A stretch of 64,000 nt of DNA from Xanthobacter aminoxidans (GCF_023571765.1 NZ_JAMJXC010000009.1:124001-188000); one strand, 5' to 3'. Counted from the first letter of the stretch, positions 1 to 8,461 are shown. Numbers and translations are program-made. The notes: a model not told the origin generated them from the letters alone.

Positions 1-1359
1 CCTTGCGATGGCGCTCGTGAGCCCGGGCAGATTGGTGACCATGGGTACGCCCGTCTCGATCATGGCCATGCGCCAGATTTCGGATGGCTGCACATAGGAA
101 TAGAGGCACACCGGGATCGGGCTGTCCGCAACGACGCGTGCGAGTTCCGCGAGATCGAGGTTGATGTGTGTGCCACCCAGCGAATGCACAATGATGATCG
201 CATCCACCTCGCCGGAGCAGGACAGCAGGGCGATGGAGCGCAGGAGTGCCCCTGTCCGAACGCCGGTTGCCGTGATGTCGATCGGGTTCACCGCCGAGCC
301 ATAGGATGGCAGCATGCCTTCGATGGCCGCCCGCGTGGGGGCGGAGGGCAGGGGCAGGACGAGGCCGCTGCGCTCGGCGGCATCCGCGGCAAGCGCGCCG
401 GCCCCGCCCGACACGGTCACCACAGCGACACGGGGACCCGGCGGGCGACGCCCGGCGAGGAGCAGAGCCACGGCCGCGAGGGCTTCGTCCAGATCGAGCG
501 GCTGCAGAATGCCGAGGTCGCGGAACATGGCATCATAGGCCACGTGCCACCCCGCGACGCTCGCCGTGTGGGAGAGGGTCGCGCGCTGCCCGGCCGCACT
601 CTGGCCGATCTTGATTGCCACGATCTGCTTGCCCTGGGCTCTGGCGCGGCGGGCGGCGCGCACGAAGCCGTCCGGGTCGCGGATCGTCTCAAGGTAGAGG
701 AAGATGACCGACGTATCCGGGTCGTCCACGAGATAATCGAGATAATCCGAGAGGGTGAGATCAGCCTCGTTGCCGCTGGTGATGATATGGCTGAACGCGA
801 ACCCGAGGCGGCGCCCGTGGCTGAACAGGGCAAAGCCGACGCCGCCGCTCTGCGCCACGACGGCGACGCGGCGTGTCCCCAGCACGGGCAACGGCTCGCG
901 CGCGTGCTCCAGCGTCGGGCTGAAGCTTGCGATGATCCCGCCGACGGCATTGTAGAAGCCTTCGGCGTTGGGGCCGATCACCCGCATGCCGGTGCGCCGC
1001 GCGATCTTCCCGATGCGAGCCTGGATCTCGGCGCAGCCGTCCCCGCCCTCCGCAAAGCCGGACGTGATGATGACCGCGAACTTCGTGCCCGCCGCCGCGC
1101 AGCGTTCCAGTTCGTCCAGCACCTGTTCGGCGGGAATGGCGATCAGCGCCACGTCGACGCTGCGCCCGACCGCTGTGATCGAGGGGAAGCAGCGCAGCCC
1201 GTCGATCTCGGCATAGCTGGGATTGATCGGGAACACGTCTCCCGAGAAGGCGCTCTTGCGCACATAGGCGAGCAGACGGCCGCGAATCTTGCCGATGTCC
1301 GGGGACGCGCCGACGACAGCGATGCTCGATGGCCAAAGAAGGGAATGAAGAGGATGCAC
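1..1359 (-). CDS. NDP-forming acyl-CoA ligase (CoA-binding part), cut by left edge
   Basis: The open frame runs off position 1, so about 453 N-terminal residues are seen. They begin with a CoA-binding Rossmann segment (SSIAVVGASPD) and include the RVIGPNAEGFYN and VAVVAQSGGVG stretches typical of ADP-forming acetyl-CoA synthetase/succinyl-CoA ligase alpha domains. The reaction in this family is acyl-CoA formation or breakdown through a phosphohistidine; the active His lies in the TLSHTAS stretch. The GTG start at 1359 lies 6 bases after the stop of the upstream acyl-CoA dehydrogenase, suggesting coupling. Whether a C-terminal ATP-grasp domain follows, as in the complete relative at 11589-13730, cannot be seen. 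The substrate is unknown. Confidence 0.85.
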   Translation of the reverse strand, partial: MHPLHSLLWPSSIAVVGASPDIGKIRGRLLAYVRKSAFSGDVFPINPSYAEIDGLRCFPSITAVGRSVDVALIAIPAEQVLDELERCAAAGTKFAVIITSGFAEGGDGCAEIQARIGKIARRTGMRVIGPNAEGFYNAVGGIIASFSPTLEHAREPLPVLGTRRVAVVAQSGGVGFALFSHGRRLGFAFSHIITSGNEADLTLSDYLDYLVDDPDTSVIFLYLETIRDPDGFVRAARRARAQGKQIVAIKIGQSAAGQRATLSHTASVAGWHVAYDAMFRDLGILQPLDLDEALAAVALLLAGRRPPGPRVAVVTVSGGAGALAADAAERSGLVLPLPSAPTRAAIEGMLPSYGSAVNPIDITATGVRTGALLRSIALLSCSGEVDAIIIVHSLGGTHINLDLAELARVVADSPIPVCLYSYVQPSEIWRMAMIETGVPMVTNLPGLTSAIAR

Positions 1360-1364
1360 GTGCG

Positions 1365-2456
1365 TCAGGCCTTGCTGGAAAATGCCCACAGATGGTCCGC
1401 GCCGGCGGCGAGCCCCTGCCGGCCGAGGCGCTCGGCCCAGACGGCCTCGCGTCCGAAGTCCTCGCGCCAGGCCCAGAGGCGCCGCGTGGTGTAGTGGAGC
1501 GTGTGCTCGTGCGTGAAGCCCATGGCCCCATGCACCTGGTGGGCGATGGCGGCGGCGGCCGTGGCGGCTTCGCCTGCACGGATCTTGGCGACGGCGGCGC
1601 TGATTGCGAGCGTTTCCAACGGTTCGTTTCGCGCCAGCGCGGCCAGCCCCAGCTCCGCCGCCATGCCGGCGGCTGCCACATGCGCCGCCATCACCGCGAC
1701 CATCTGCTGGATGGCTTGGAATTTTCCGATGGGGCGGCCGAACTGCACCCGGTCGTTGGCATAGCGGACGGTGCCGTCGAGCAGGCCATCGAGCGCGCCC
1801 GCCATCTGGAGAGCCCGCATCACCGCCCCGCAGCAGGCGATCCATCCGGGCGTCAGGAAGGCCGGGGCCGGTCGCACGGCCTCCGGGGGAAGCGGGACGG
1901 CATCGAAGATGACCGTGTCGCGGGGCTCGTGCGCCACATTGCGGGCTTTTACGAGACGCGCCGCAGAGGGATCGACGCTCACGACGAAGAGCCCGGCCCG
2001 GCTCTCGCTCCGGGGCATGCCATCGTCTAGGGCGAGCATCGCGAGGTGGGCGCACCGAGCCCATGGCACCGCGTTCACGGCGCCGCTCAGCAGGTAGCCA
2101 CCCGCGTTCGAGGGCGTGATCCGCGGAAGCGCCTCATCTTCCCGGGCCGGAGCGAATGTCAGGACGGCGCTCGTGCGAGGAAAGCCCACGCGGTCGAGGA
2201 TCCACGCTGCCACCATGGTCTCGGGAAGGGGGGCGGGCACCGTGAAGCGACCCGCCGGGCGCAACAGCACAAGTCCCTCGGCAAGGCCGCCAAGGCCGCC
2301 TTCCGCCTCCGGCAGGCATGCGCCTTGAAATCCGAGTTCGGAGAGCGTGGCCCACAGCGCCACCGGGAACTGCCCCGCCTCTGCCTGCTCGAGCACATCG
2401 CGCGTGACAAGATCTCCAAAGACACTTTCCGCAACGGCTACGGATTGGTCCTGCAT
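1365..2456 (-). CDS. Acyl-CoA dehydrogenase family protein
   Basis: A 363-residue flavoprotein of the acyl-CoA dehydrogenase fold. It has the N-terminal helical part (GFQGACLPEAEGGLGG), the flavin-site region, and a C-terminal QVHGAMGFTHEHTLHY segment. The C terminus lacks the EGT motif that carries the base in classical short-chain enzymes, as in CaiA-like and half-subunit ACADs. It would oxidise an acyl-CoA to the 2,3-enoyl-CoA. The ATG at 2456 is used; a TTG 15 codons upstream with CGGGAG six bases before it is a possible alternative. It sits just upstream of the acyl-CoA ligase gene and divergent from trxB. Confidence 0.85.
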   Translation of the reverse strand: MQDQSVAVAESVFGDLVTRDVLEQAEAGQFPVALWATLSELGFQGACLPEAEGGLGGLAEGLVLLRPAGRFTVPAPLPETMVAAWILDRVGFPRTSAVLTFAPAREDEALPRITPSNAGGYLLSGAVNAVPWARCAHLAMLALDDGMPRSESRAGLFVVSVDPSAARLVKARNVAHEPRDTVIFDAVPLPPEAVRPAPAFLTPGWIACCGAVMRALQMAGALDGLLDGTVRYANDRVQFGRPIGKFQAIQQMVAVMAAHVAAAGMAAELGLAALARNEPLETLAISAAVAKIRAGEAATAAAAIAHQVHGAMGFTHEHTLHYTTRRLWAWREDFGREAVWAERLGRQGLAAGADHLWAFSSKA

Positions 2457-2771
2457 CTCTCGCGTCGTTTGCGACGCCGGGTACGCTTCCTGGGTGATCA
2501 AGCGATGCTCCCGCAGAACTTTGGCGCCACAGCGCGATGACTGACCGATACGACATCGGGGGGAGCGGACCAACGGCGGCACCGTTTTTCGCATTCTCCT
2601 GCGGTTTCCCGTGCGCGGCGCCGCATGTTCGGCGGCTTTTGCCGGCGGGTATTGCGGCCCCCACACCCCGGCATTTTTCCCAGATGCTTGCTCAATTGTC
2701 CGGAGCGGCCAGCTTTCCTTCCGAAATCGCTGTTGCGACGTATGGTTATTGAAAAGGGAAGGGAGTCATCA
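2457..2771. other. Divergent intergenic region, no gene seen
   Basis: This is the 315-base gap between the divergent acyl-CoA dehydrogenase and thioredoxin reductase genes. Open frames here lack plausible products. The purine-rich tract AAGGGAAGGGAG at 2753-2764 is the likely ribosome-binding site for trxB. No clear promoter or operator was found by eye. Confidence 0.5.
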
Positions 2772-3770
2772 TTGACGACGGTCCGACAGTCTCGGCTGAT
2801 GATTATCGGCTCTGGCCCCGCCGGGTACACCGCGGGGATTTATGCGGCTCGCGCGGGGCTTGCCCCGTTGCTGGTCACCGGCCTGACCCCCGGAGGCCAG
2901 CTCACCACGACCACAGACGTCGAAAACTATCCCGGCTTCGCTGAGGCGGTCCAGGGCCCGTGGCTGATGGACCAGATGCGCGAGCAGGCCGAGCACGTGG
3001 GGTGCGAGCTGGTCTACGACGCCGTCGCGGAGGTTGATCTGTCGGAGCGGCCTTTCAAGATCCGGACCGAGGCGGGAGATGTGTTCCTGGCCGACACGCT
3101 TGTGCTCGCCATGGGGGCTCAGGCGCGCTGGCTCGGGCTGGAGGCCGAGCGGGCCTTCTCCGGATACGGTGTCTCGGCGTGCGCCACCTGCGACGGCTAT
3201 TTCTTCCGCGGCAAGGAGGTCGTGGTGGTGGGAGGTGGCAACACCGCCGTCGAGGAGGCGCTCTACCTCACGGGACATGCCACGAAAGTCACCGTGGTGC
3301 ACCGGCGGGACAGGTTCCGGGCCGAGCAGGTCCTTCAGGACAGGCTGCTTGCAAACCCCATCGTGAGCGTGCTGTGGAACCATGTGGTCGAGGACATCGT
3401 CGGCACCACCGATCCATCCCCGGCGGTCACCGCCCTCCGTCTGCGAGACCTCGGCACGGGAACGGACCGAGAGATGCCCACGGATGGGCTTTTCGTGGCC
3501 ATCGGCCATGATCCCTCGTCCGCCCTCGTCCGCGGCCAGCTCGACCTCGATGAGGCGGGCTATGTGAAGGTCGCCCCCTGGTCGACCCGGACCTCGGTTC
3601 CCGGCGTCTTTGCCGCCGGCGACATCTGCGATCCGGTGTTCCGTCAGGCGATCACTTCCGCGGGAATGGGGTGCATGGCAGCCATCGAAGCCGGCCGTTT
3701 CCTCTCCGAGCACGCGCCGTCCCTATCCTCGGAGCCCGCCGGCACCCGAGCGCAGGCTGCGGTGGCATGA
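2772..3770 (+). CDS. trxB: Thioredoxin reductase (NADPH)
   Basis: A 332-residue low-molecular-weight flavoprotein disulfide reductase. It has an FAD site GSGPAGYTAG near the N terminus, a redox-active ACATCDG disulfide near residue 140, an NADPH site GGGNTAVEE and a C-terminal FAD-binding GVFAAGD. It transfers electrons from NADPH to thioredoxin or a similar dithiol protein in the cytoplasm. I chose the TTG at 2772 because GGGAAGGGAG ends eight bases before it and because translation then opens like other TrxB proteins (TTVRQSRLMIIGSG). An in-frame ATG at 2742 is the alternative. It converges, 16 bases apart, on the selenoprotein operon, so it could supply reducing power to the UGSC selenoprotein; that link is inference. 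Confidence 0.93.
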   Translation: MTTVRQSRLMIIGSGPAGYTAGIYAARAGLAPLLVTGLTPGGQLTTTTDVENYPGFAEAVQGPWLMDQMREQAEHVGCELVYDAVAEVDLSERPFKIRTEAGDVFLADTLVLAMGAQARWLGLEAERAFSGYGVSACATCDGYFFRGKEVVVVGGGNTAVEEALYLTGHATKVTVVHRRDRFRAEQVLQDRLLANPIVSVLWNHVVEDIVGTTDPSPAVTALRLRDLGTGTDREMPTDGLFVAIGHDPSSALVRGQLDLDEAGYVKVAPWSTRTSVPGVFAAGDICDPVFRQAITSAGMGCMAAIEAGRFLSEHAPSLSSEPAGTRAQAAVA

Positions 3771-3786
3771 CGGGCCGCCATGGCTG

Positions 3787-4764
3787 TCAGGGGAGGGCAG
3801 GTGCCGCGCGCCGGGGTGCCACGGGCACCGTCTGCGGCCTTGATCCGCCCGGCCAGGACGGGATCGCGCACATCTTGATTCCAGCGCCACCCGTGACGAC
3901 GGGGATGATGGCGTAGCCGGCGCGCTCGGCGAGGATGGCCTCGACCTCGACGCGCGTCAGGCCCAGCTCACGCAGCCGCAAGGCAAGTTCCGGCGGGAGC
4001 AGGAGGATATCGACGTCATCGGGGCGTGTCTCGCCCGAGGTGCGTCCCGCGCACTTCGCCGCGTGAAGGACGTCTGCGGGTGGAAACAGAATGTCGCTCG
4101 CGCTGCGGTCCACGCGGGGCAGGACTTCGATGGTCCCGGTCGCCCCCACGACCGTGACGAGGTCCGCGCCATCCGCACCTCCCTGCCGGTCGGCAAGGGC
4201 CGCCAGAATGGCCTCCTGGTTCTCGGCACAGACGAAGGTATATTTCCCCGGCTGGCCGATGGTCGCCATGTCGACGCCGGGTCGGGCCCCGCCCAGCGCG
4301 CCGAGGACGAACTGCAGCGCGCGTCCCAACGTGGCGTTGGCGGCGCAGCCGGGTCCCAGGCCGTTTCCCCCCGGATTGAAGCGAAGTCTCGTGACCTGCG
4401 GTCCCGAGACAATGACGGCGACCGTTGCGGAGCCGGTCGTCGTCGCGATGCCGAGCAGGTTGAACGCCGGTGCGAGCATGGCATCGACCGCCGCTGTCAG
4501 GATGGCCAGCACGCCCGGCCGGCAGCCCGCGAGCACGCTGAGGTAGGCCAGGTTGCCCATGGACGCCTCGCCGAACAGCGGCGGGACAGGGCCGAGGCTG
4601 CGGTCCGGGTCCCGGCCGTCCAGCATGGCTTCGATGGCATCCCGCGTCGGGAGTGCCAGCGGGAGCCCGTCTCCCAGGCCAAGCGGCTCCATGTCCCAAC
4701 GGATGTCGCGCCATGGCTCCGCCGCGTCGAAGACCGGCGCGTGGACTTCGCCGATGCGGATCAT
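3787..4764 (-). CDS. Uncharacterised protein, paralogue of its upstream neighbour (UGSC operon)
   Basis: A 325-residue protein that I cannot assign to a named enzyme. It aligns along its length with the product of 4761-5831: both share GDGLPLALPT-like and GCRP motifs, a VIVSGP stretch, a GRAL...GGARPG block and a C-terminal TGGAG...PS segment. A conserved Cys sits in GCRP. No signal peptide or membrane segment is evident. The ATG start overlaps the stop of the upstream gene (ATGA, 4761-4764), so translation is coupled. Its position third in line behind the selenoprotein gene suggests a subunit or partner of the same redox system. Confidence 0.8.
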   Translation of the reverse strand: MIRIGEVHAPVFDAAEPWRDIRWDMEPLGLGDGLPLALPTRDAIEAMLDGRDPDRSLGPVPPLFGEASMGNLAYLSVLAGCRPGVLAILTAAVDAMLAPAFNLLGIATTTGSATVAVIVSGPQVTRLRFNPGGNGLGPGCAANATLGRALQFVLGALGGARPGVDMATIGQPGKYTFVCAENQEAILAALADRQGGADGADLVTVVGATGTIEVLPRVDRSASDILFPPADVLHAAKCAGRTSGETRPDDVDILLLPPELALRLRELGLTRVEVEAILAERAGYAIIPVVTGGAGIKMCAIPSWPGGSRPQTVPVAPRRAAPALP

Positions 4765-5831
4765 GGGTCGATCGCGGCGGAGCACATCTGGGTGTATCCG
4801 AAGCTGGGAACCCAGGCGGAGTGCTTGCCCGCGCCGCCAGCGACGAGCACGTGGATGTCGGCAGGTGACGGCGCCATGGTGTAGTGATCATCCACCGGGA
4901 AATGCTGGACGTTCTGCTCGTAGTGGCGGCGGTTGTCGGCGCCGATCCGGGAGATGTGCACGCGCGCGCCTTGGTACAGGGCCTGCTGGATCATCTCGAC
5001 GGACCATCCGTCCCGATGGAGGGTCGCGGCGTGCTCCGGCCCCAGCACCACGGCGAAGGGCCCTTTCGCATAGATAGTGTTGGTGCCGGGCTGGCTGATC
5101 GCCTCGGCCAGCATCTTGACGATGCCCTCGGCGCTGTTGCTGCCGTGGTCGTTGATGTTGTGCGGCCCTTCGCTGGCCATGCAGGAAACGAGGCTGGTAT
5201 CCCTCGCAAAGCCCCGCCGCACGCCATAGGGCTCCCAGGGGCTCTGTTCCTCGTTTTCGCCGAAGCAGAACGTGATTTTCGCCGGGGTGCCCTGGGTGGC
5301 GTTGTCCATCTCCCCCGGTCTTGCGCCGCCGATGTTGCGCAGGATGAGATTGAGCGCCCGACCGATCGTCAGATTGGCCCGCCAGCCCTGTCCGAAACAA
5401 TTGCTGCCGCATGCGATGCCGAGCCGCGTCCGGATCGGGCCACTGACGATGATGACGATCCCGCAGGGATGCGTCGTTGCAAGCATACCGTGCAGGTTGA
5501 AGTCAGGTTGCAGCACGGCGCGCAGCGCCGCGAGTACGACAGGGAAGTCCGAGGGGCGGCAACCCGCCATGACAGCGTTCGCTGCCAGGCTCTCCGGTGT
5601 CGGTAGAACCTGCCGGGGAGAAATGGGAGCCCATGGCTCCCGAACCTCCCCGGCAACCGAAAGGAAGCGTTCCACCGCCTTCTCGGTCGGGATGACCAGA
5701 GGAAGGCCGTCGCTCCAGCCCTGCGCGATGGCGAACTCCGTCCATTCCTCATCGCGGAGGTCGAGATCGAAGGTCTGCCGCGCGGCGAGGTCGTCCAACA
5801 TCTTCATGCGGCCCATCCCGGGTTCAGCCAC
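4761..5831 (-). CDS. Uncharacterised protein, partner of UGSC selenoprotein
   Basis: A 356-residue soluble protein of unknown function, paralogous to the 3787-4764 product. It has SDGLPLVIPT near residue 40, AGCRP, GIVIIVSGPI, the block GRALNLILRNIGGARPGE, and TFCFGENEEQSPW, which has a Cys near a run of acidic residues. The GTG at 5831 is chosen because AGGAGG lies nine bases upstream inside the end of the selenoprotein frame, and the two frames overlap by eight bases. The tight overlap is strong evidence for co-expression with the selenoprotein and independently supports the UGSC frame extending through its TGA. The function is not known to me. Confidence 0.82.
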   Translation of the reverse strand: MAEPGMGRMKMLDDLAARQTFDLDLRDEEWTEFAIAQGWSDGLPLVIPTEKAVERFLSVAGEVREPWAPISPRQVLPTPESLAANAVMAGCRPSDFPVVLAALRAVLQPDFNLHGMLATTHPCGIVIIVSGPIRTRLGIACGSNCFGQGWRANLTIGRALNLILRNIGGARPGEMDNATQGTPAKITFCFGENEEQSPWEPYGVRRGFARDTSLVSCMASEGPHNINDHGSNSAEGIVKMLAEAISQPGTNTIYAKGPFAVVLGPEHAATLHRDGWSVEMIQQALYQGARVHISRIGADNRRHYEQNVQHFPVDDHYTMAPSPADIHVLVAGGAGKHSAWVPSFGYTQMCSAAIDP

Positions 5832-6360
5832 GGCCGATCTCCTCCTTGAGCCTGCCGAACGCCGTATCGATGCGCTCGGACAGCTCGTCCGGACTGAGCC
5901 CGCCCACCGGATGCCGGACCACAAGCAAGCGGGGTTCGACCTTGCGGGCCTTGGCCTGAGCCATCACGAGGCCACGGAACGTCTCGGTCACGATGACCCA
6001 GCTGCGCACGCCCCGTTTCTCAAGTTCTACGCTGTCGTGGAAACTCCACGATGAGCAGGAGCCTCAATCGCCGAGGGCGACCAGCGCCATCCTGTACTTC
6101 TGGGCGACCGCATCGATCATCGCGGAGGTGGCCGCCACGCTGGGGCCGGGCTTGAGGACGAGATCCACATTGTCGACGGGCCGAAGCTCGGCGAGGCGGT
6201 CCCGGAGGCCAAGGAGCAGTTCCTGGCTGTTGGGCTTGCCGTTGCTGAAGAGGGCGATGGGCGAGGATGTCCAGTCCGACAGCTCGGCCGTATCCTTCGC
6301 CACCTCGCCGCGATTGTGCGTCGCGGGCGGGAGAGCATAGCTGGGATTCACGATGCGCAT
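5824..6360 (-). CDS. UGSC-family selenoprotein (in-frame TGA read as selenocysteine)
   Basis: The 178-residue frame is interrupted only by a TGA at 6064-6066, which falls at residue 99. Reading it as selenocysteine gives ALGDUGSCSSWSF, the signature U-G-S-C of a selenoprotein family known mainly from sequence surveys. Cys102 could form a selenenylsulfide with Sec99. The ATG at 6360 has AGGAGA seven bases upstream. The second half, with VIVTETF and SPDELSERI stretches, stays open to 5824, where it overlaps the next gene. A hairpin follows the TGA, and selC and selB lie directly upstream on the same strand. The motif resembles the UGTC site of glycine reductase GrdB as I recall it, but the reaction here is unknown. 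A gene finder that stops at TGA would split it in two. Confidence 0.93.
6035..6051 (-). promoter_or_regulatory. Bacterial SECIS-like hairpin after the Sec codon
   Basis: On the coding strand the sequence TCGTGG-AGTTT-CCACGA forms a perfect 6-bp stem with a five-base loop containing GU. It starts 12 bases after the in-frame TGA of the selenoprotein gene. Bacterial SECIS elements lie inside the coding region just downstream of UGA, and SelB contacts G and U in a small apical loop. Position and shape fit. The exact contacts with this SelB are inferred. Confidence 0.75.
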
Positions 6361-6433
6361 GGTTTCTCCTGTGCAATTCGGCGTTTTGGCAGCAGGCGCT
6401 GGTTCCGCGGGCGTCGGCCGGGCCGGCGGGGCA

Positions 6434-6529
6434 TGGCGGAGGAGAATGGGAGTCGAACCCACCCAGGACCGCCATGCGGCCCTGCCCGGATTTGAAGTCC
6501 GGACACCCCACCGGGGGCGACTCTCCTCC
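6434..6529 (-). tRNA. selC: tRNA-Sec (anticodon TCA)
   Basis: This 96-base gene includes an encoded 3' GCCA. It has an 8-bp acceptor stem (GGAGGAGA with TCTCCTCC), the long acceptor/T domain typical of selenocysteine tRNA, and a loop CTTCAAA carrying the TCA anticodon (complement at 6493-6495). A long variable arm (GGGCCGC-ATG-GCGGTCC) and a TTCGACT T loop are also present. It decodes UGA with selenocysteine when delivered by SelB. It lies 15 bases after selB and 73 bases before the UGSC selenoprotein gene on the same strand, so one transcript could carry all three. Confidence 0.97.
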
Positions 6530-6544
6530 CTGCAACGGTCAGGC

Positions 6545-8461
6545 TCATGAGCCCGCCCCCGCGAACAACGTGCATGAATCTCTCAGCGCTCGTCGGCTAT
6601 CGCCGGAACGTGCCGTGAAGCGCTTGCGATCGAACAATTCGAGCACCGCGACCGCAAGATTCCGCCCCACCCCGACGGTGTCGCGGAACTCGGCAACCGT
6701 GAAACCCTCCCCGCGATGGGAAAGGCTGACCGCGGCCTCGGCCATCCGCACCAGCGTCGCGCGCGGCAGAAAATGGTCCGGAGCAGCCTCGACCAGAACG
6801 CCCGCCCGGGCCATCCGCTTGAAGACCTGCCGAACCTGAGCCTCATGGAGGCCGGTGGTGCGCGCGATGTCGGCAAGCCGCGCTGGAACGGGCTCGATCT
6901 CCAGCAAATGGCAGGTCTTTGACCAGATCTTGCTGTCCGTCTCCGAAAGGCCGGTGGAATGATGCGGCAAACGCACCTCCCCGCGGTCGACGAGGACATG
7001 TCCTTCGACCGACCAGGCGCGCAGGAGAGACAGCAGGGCGCTCCGGGAAAGCGGCTCACGCAGACCTCGCCGCAGGCCATCCAGGCTCAGTCCGCTTTTC
7101 GTCGGTTCGAGAGCATGGAAGGCGTGCAACTGTGCGAGCACTGCCGCGCGAAGAATGGCGTCTGCTGCGGGAGCGATGGCAAAGGTCCGCCCGTCGGCTT
7201 CCAGCACCGCGAGGTCCGCGATCCGTGCGGCGTCCTGAGCCTCCTCGATCGGCAGGTCCCGGTCCTCGGCGAACGCCGACAGATCGACGAGGCCCGGGGC
7301 GATCCGCGACAGTGCGGCCAGCGCCTCCGCCTCATCGGCCGGGCGCATCGCGGCGAGCTGCGCAAGGCGCCGGATGGTTCGGCGGCCGCGCCGCGGCGCC
7401 CGGGGATCGACGATCGTGCCACCGCCGATGGTCCGGGAGCAGCCGGCATCGCGCAGGACGATATGGTCCCCATGGCGCAGCGGCGCCGGCCGATCCAGCA
7501 CGACCTGGACCAGTCCGGATTCGCCAGCGCGCAGTTCATCACGCTCGATCGGCACCAGATGCCCCGGGATCTGGGCCGCGCCGTGATGCGCCAGCACCGG
7601 GGACCAGGCCTTGATCATCAGGCCCGGATGGTGGGCAAGGCAAAGCTCGATGTCTGCGCGATCACTGGTCCATGCCGCCGGTGGGGCCAGCACCCAATCT
7701 CCGCGCTCGATGGCGTCCTTGCGAATTCGGCGGCCTGTGAGATTGAGGGCGCAGCGCTCGCCGGGGCCGGCGACGGGCACCGGCCGTCCGGCCATCTGGA
7801 TCGAGCGCACGCGCGCTTCGAGACCGGAGGCAAGGCAAACCTCATCCCCGACCCGGACGTTGCCCGAAGCCACGAAGCCGCTGACCACCGTTCCGATACC
7901 GGCGAGGGTGAAGCTCCGGTCGACGGAAAACCGCAGCCGCCGGTCCGAACGTGCATCGCGCGACGGCGCCGCAAGCCGGCCCAATGCCGCCCGCAGGTCT
8001 GTCAGCCCTTCTCCGGTCTCGACCGATACCGGCACGATCTCCATTTGCGGACTGAAGGATGCCTGGAGGCTGCGGATCTCTTCGGTGACCTGCTGACGGC
8101 GTGTGGCGTCTGCAAGATCCGCCTTGGTCAGGGCGAATACGCCGCGCCGGACGCCCAGGAAGCGCATGATATCGAAATGCTCACGCGTCTGCGGCATGAT
8201 TCCGTCATCGACGGCGACTACCAACAGGACGCTGTCGATGCCGCACGCCCCCGCGATCATCGTATGCACAAGGCGCTCGTGACCCGGCACGTCGACGAAC
8301 CCGATCGTGCGGCCATCCAGGAAATCCGTGTAGGCGAAGCCGAGATCGATCGTGATCCCGCGCGCCTTCTCTTCCTTGAGCCTGTCGGTATCCACGCCGG
8401 TGAGGGCTCGGACGAGCGCGGTCTTCCCGTGATCGATGTGGCCTGCAAGTCCGATGATCAT
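6545..8461 (-). CDS. selB: Selenocysteine-specific elongation factor SelB
   Basis: A 638-residue translational GTPase that brings selenocysteinyl-tRNA to UGA codons marked by a SECIS hairpin. The N-terminal G domain shows GHIDHGKT (G1), DVPGHE (G3) and TKAD (G4). EF-Tu-like beta-barrel domains follow, then a long C-terminal region of winged-helix character (LADIARTTGLHEAQVRQVFK and FRDTVGVGR stretches) that binds the SECIS RNA. The ATG at 8461 gives an opening MIIGLAGHIDHGKT typical of the family; frame upstream of it is non-conserved. The gene precedes selC. selA and selD are not in this window and must lie elsewhere. Confidence 0.96.
   Translation of the reverse strand: MIIGLAGHIDHGKTALVRALTGVDTDRLKEEKARGITIDLGFAYTDFLDGRTIGFVDVPGHERLVHTMIAGACGIDSVLLVVAVDDGIMPQTREHFDIMRFLGVRRGVFALTKADLADATRRQQVTEEIRSLQASFSPQMEIVPVSVETGEGLTDLRAALGRLAAPSRDARSDRRLRFSVDRSFTLAGIGTVVSGFVASGNVRVGDEVCLASGLEARVRSIQMAGRPVPVAGPGERCALNLTGRRIRKDAIERGDWVLAPPAAWTSDRADIELCLAHHPGLMIKAWSPVLAHHGAAQIPGHLVPIERDELRAGESGLVQVVLDRPAPLRHGDHIVLRDAGCSRTIGGGTIVDPRAPRRGRRTIRRLAQLAAMRPADEAEALAALSRIAPGLVDLSAFAEDRDLPIEEAQDAARIADLAVLEADGRTFAIAPAADAILRAAVLAQLHAFHALEPTKSGLSLDGLRRGLREPLSRSALLSLLRAWSVEGHVLVDRGEVRLPHHSTGLSETDSKIWSKTCHLLEIEPVPARLADIARTTGLHEAQVRQVFKRMARAGVLVEAAPDHFLPRATLVRMAEAAVSLSHRGEGFTVAEFRDTVGVGRNLAVAVLELFDRKRFTARSGDSRRALRDSCTLFAGAGS

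Noticed and set aside
166-1494. 442-codon open frame on the plus strand
   Set aside because: Antisense to the NDP-forming acyl-CoA ligase that continues past the left edge and shows CoA-binding motifs.
3787-3789. TGA stop of the 325-residue paralogue as another possible Sec codon
   Set aside because: The following frame runs straight into trxB antisense with no UxxC-like motif and no evident hairpin; it is treated as a true stop.
5824-6009. Separate small gene after the TGA of the UGSC frame
   Set aside because: It starts at an internal GTG without a good ribosome-binding site and is the C-terminal half of the selenoprotein.
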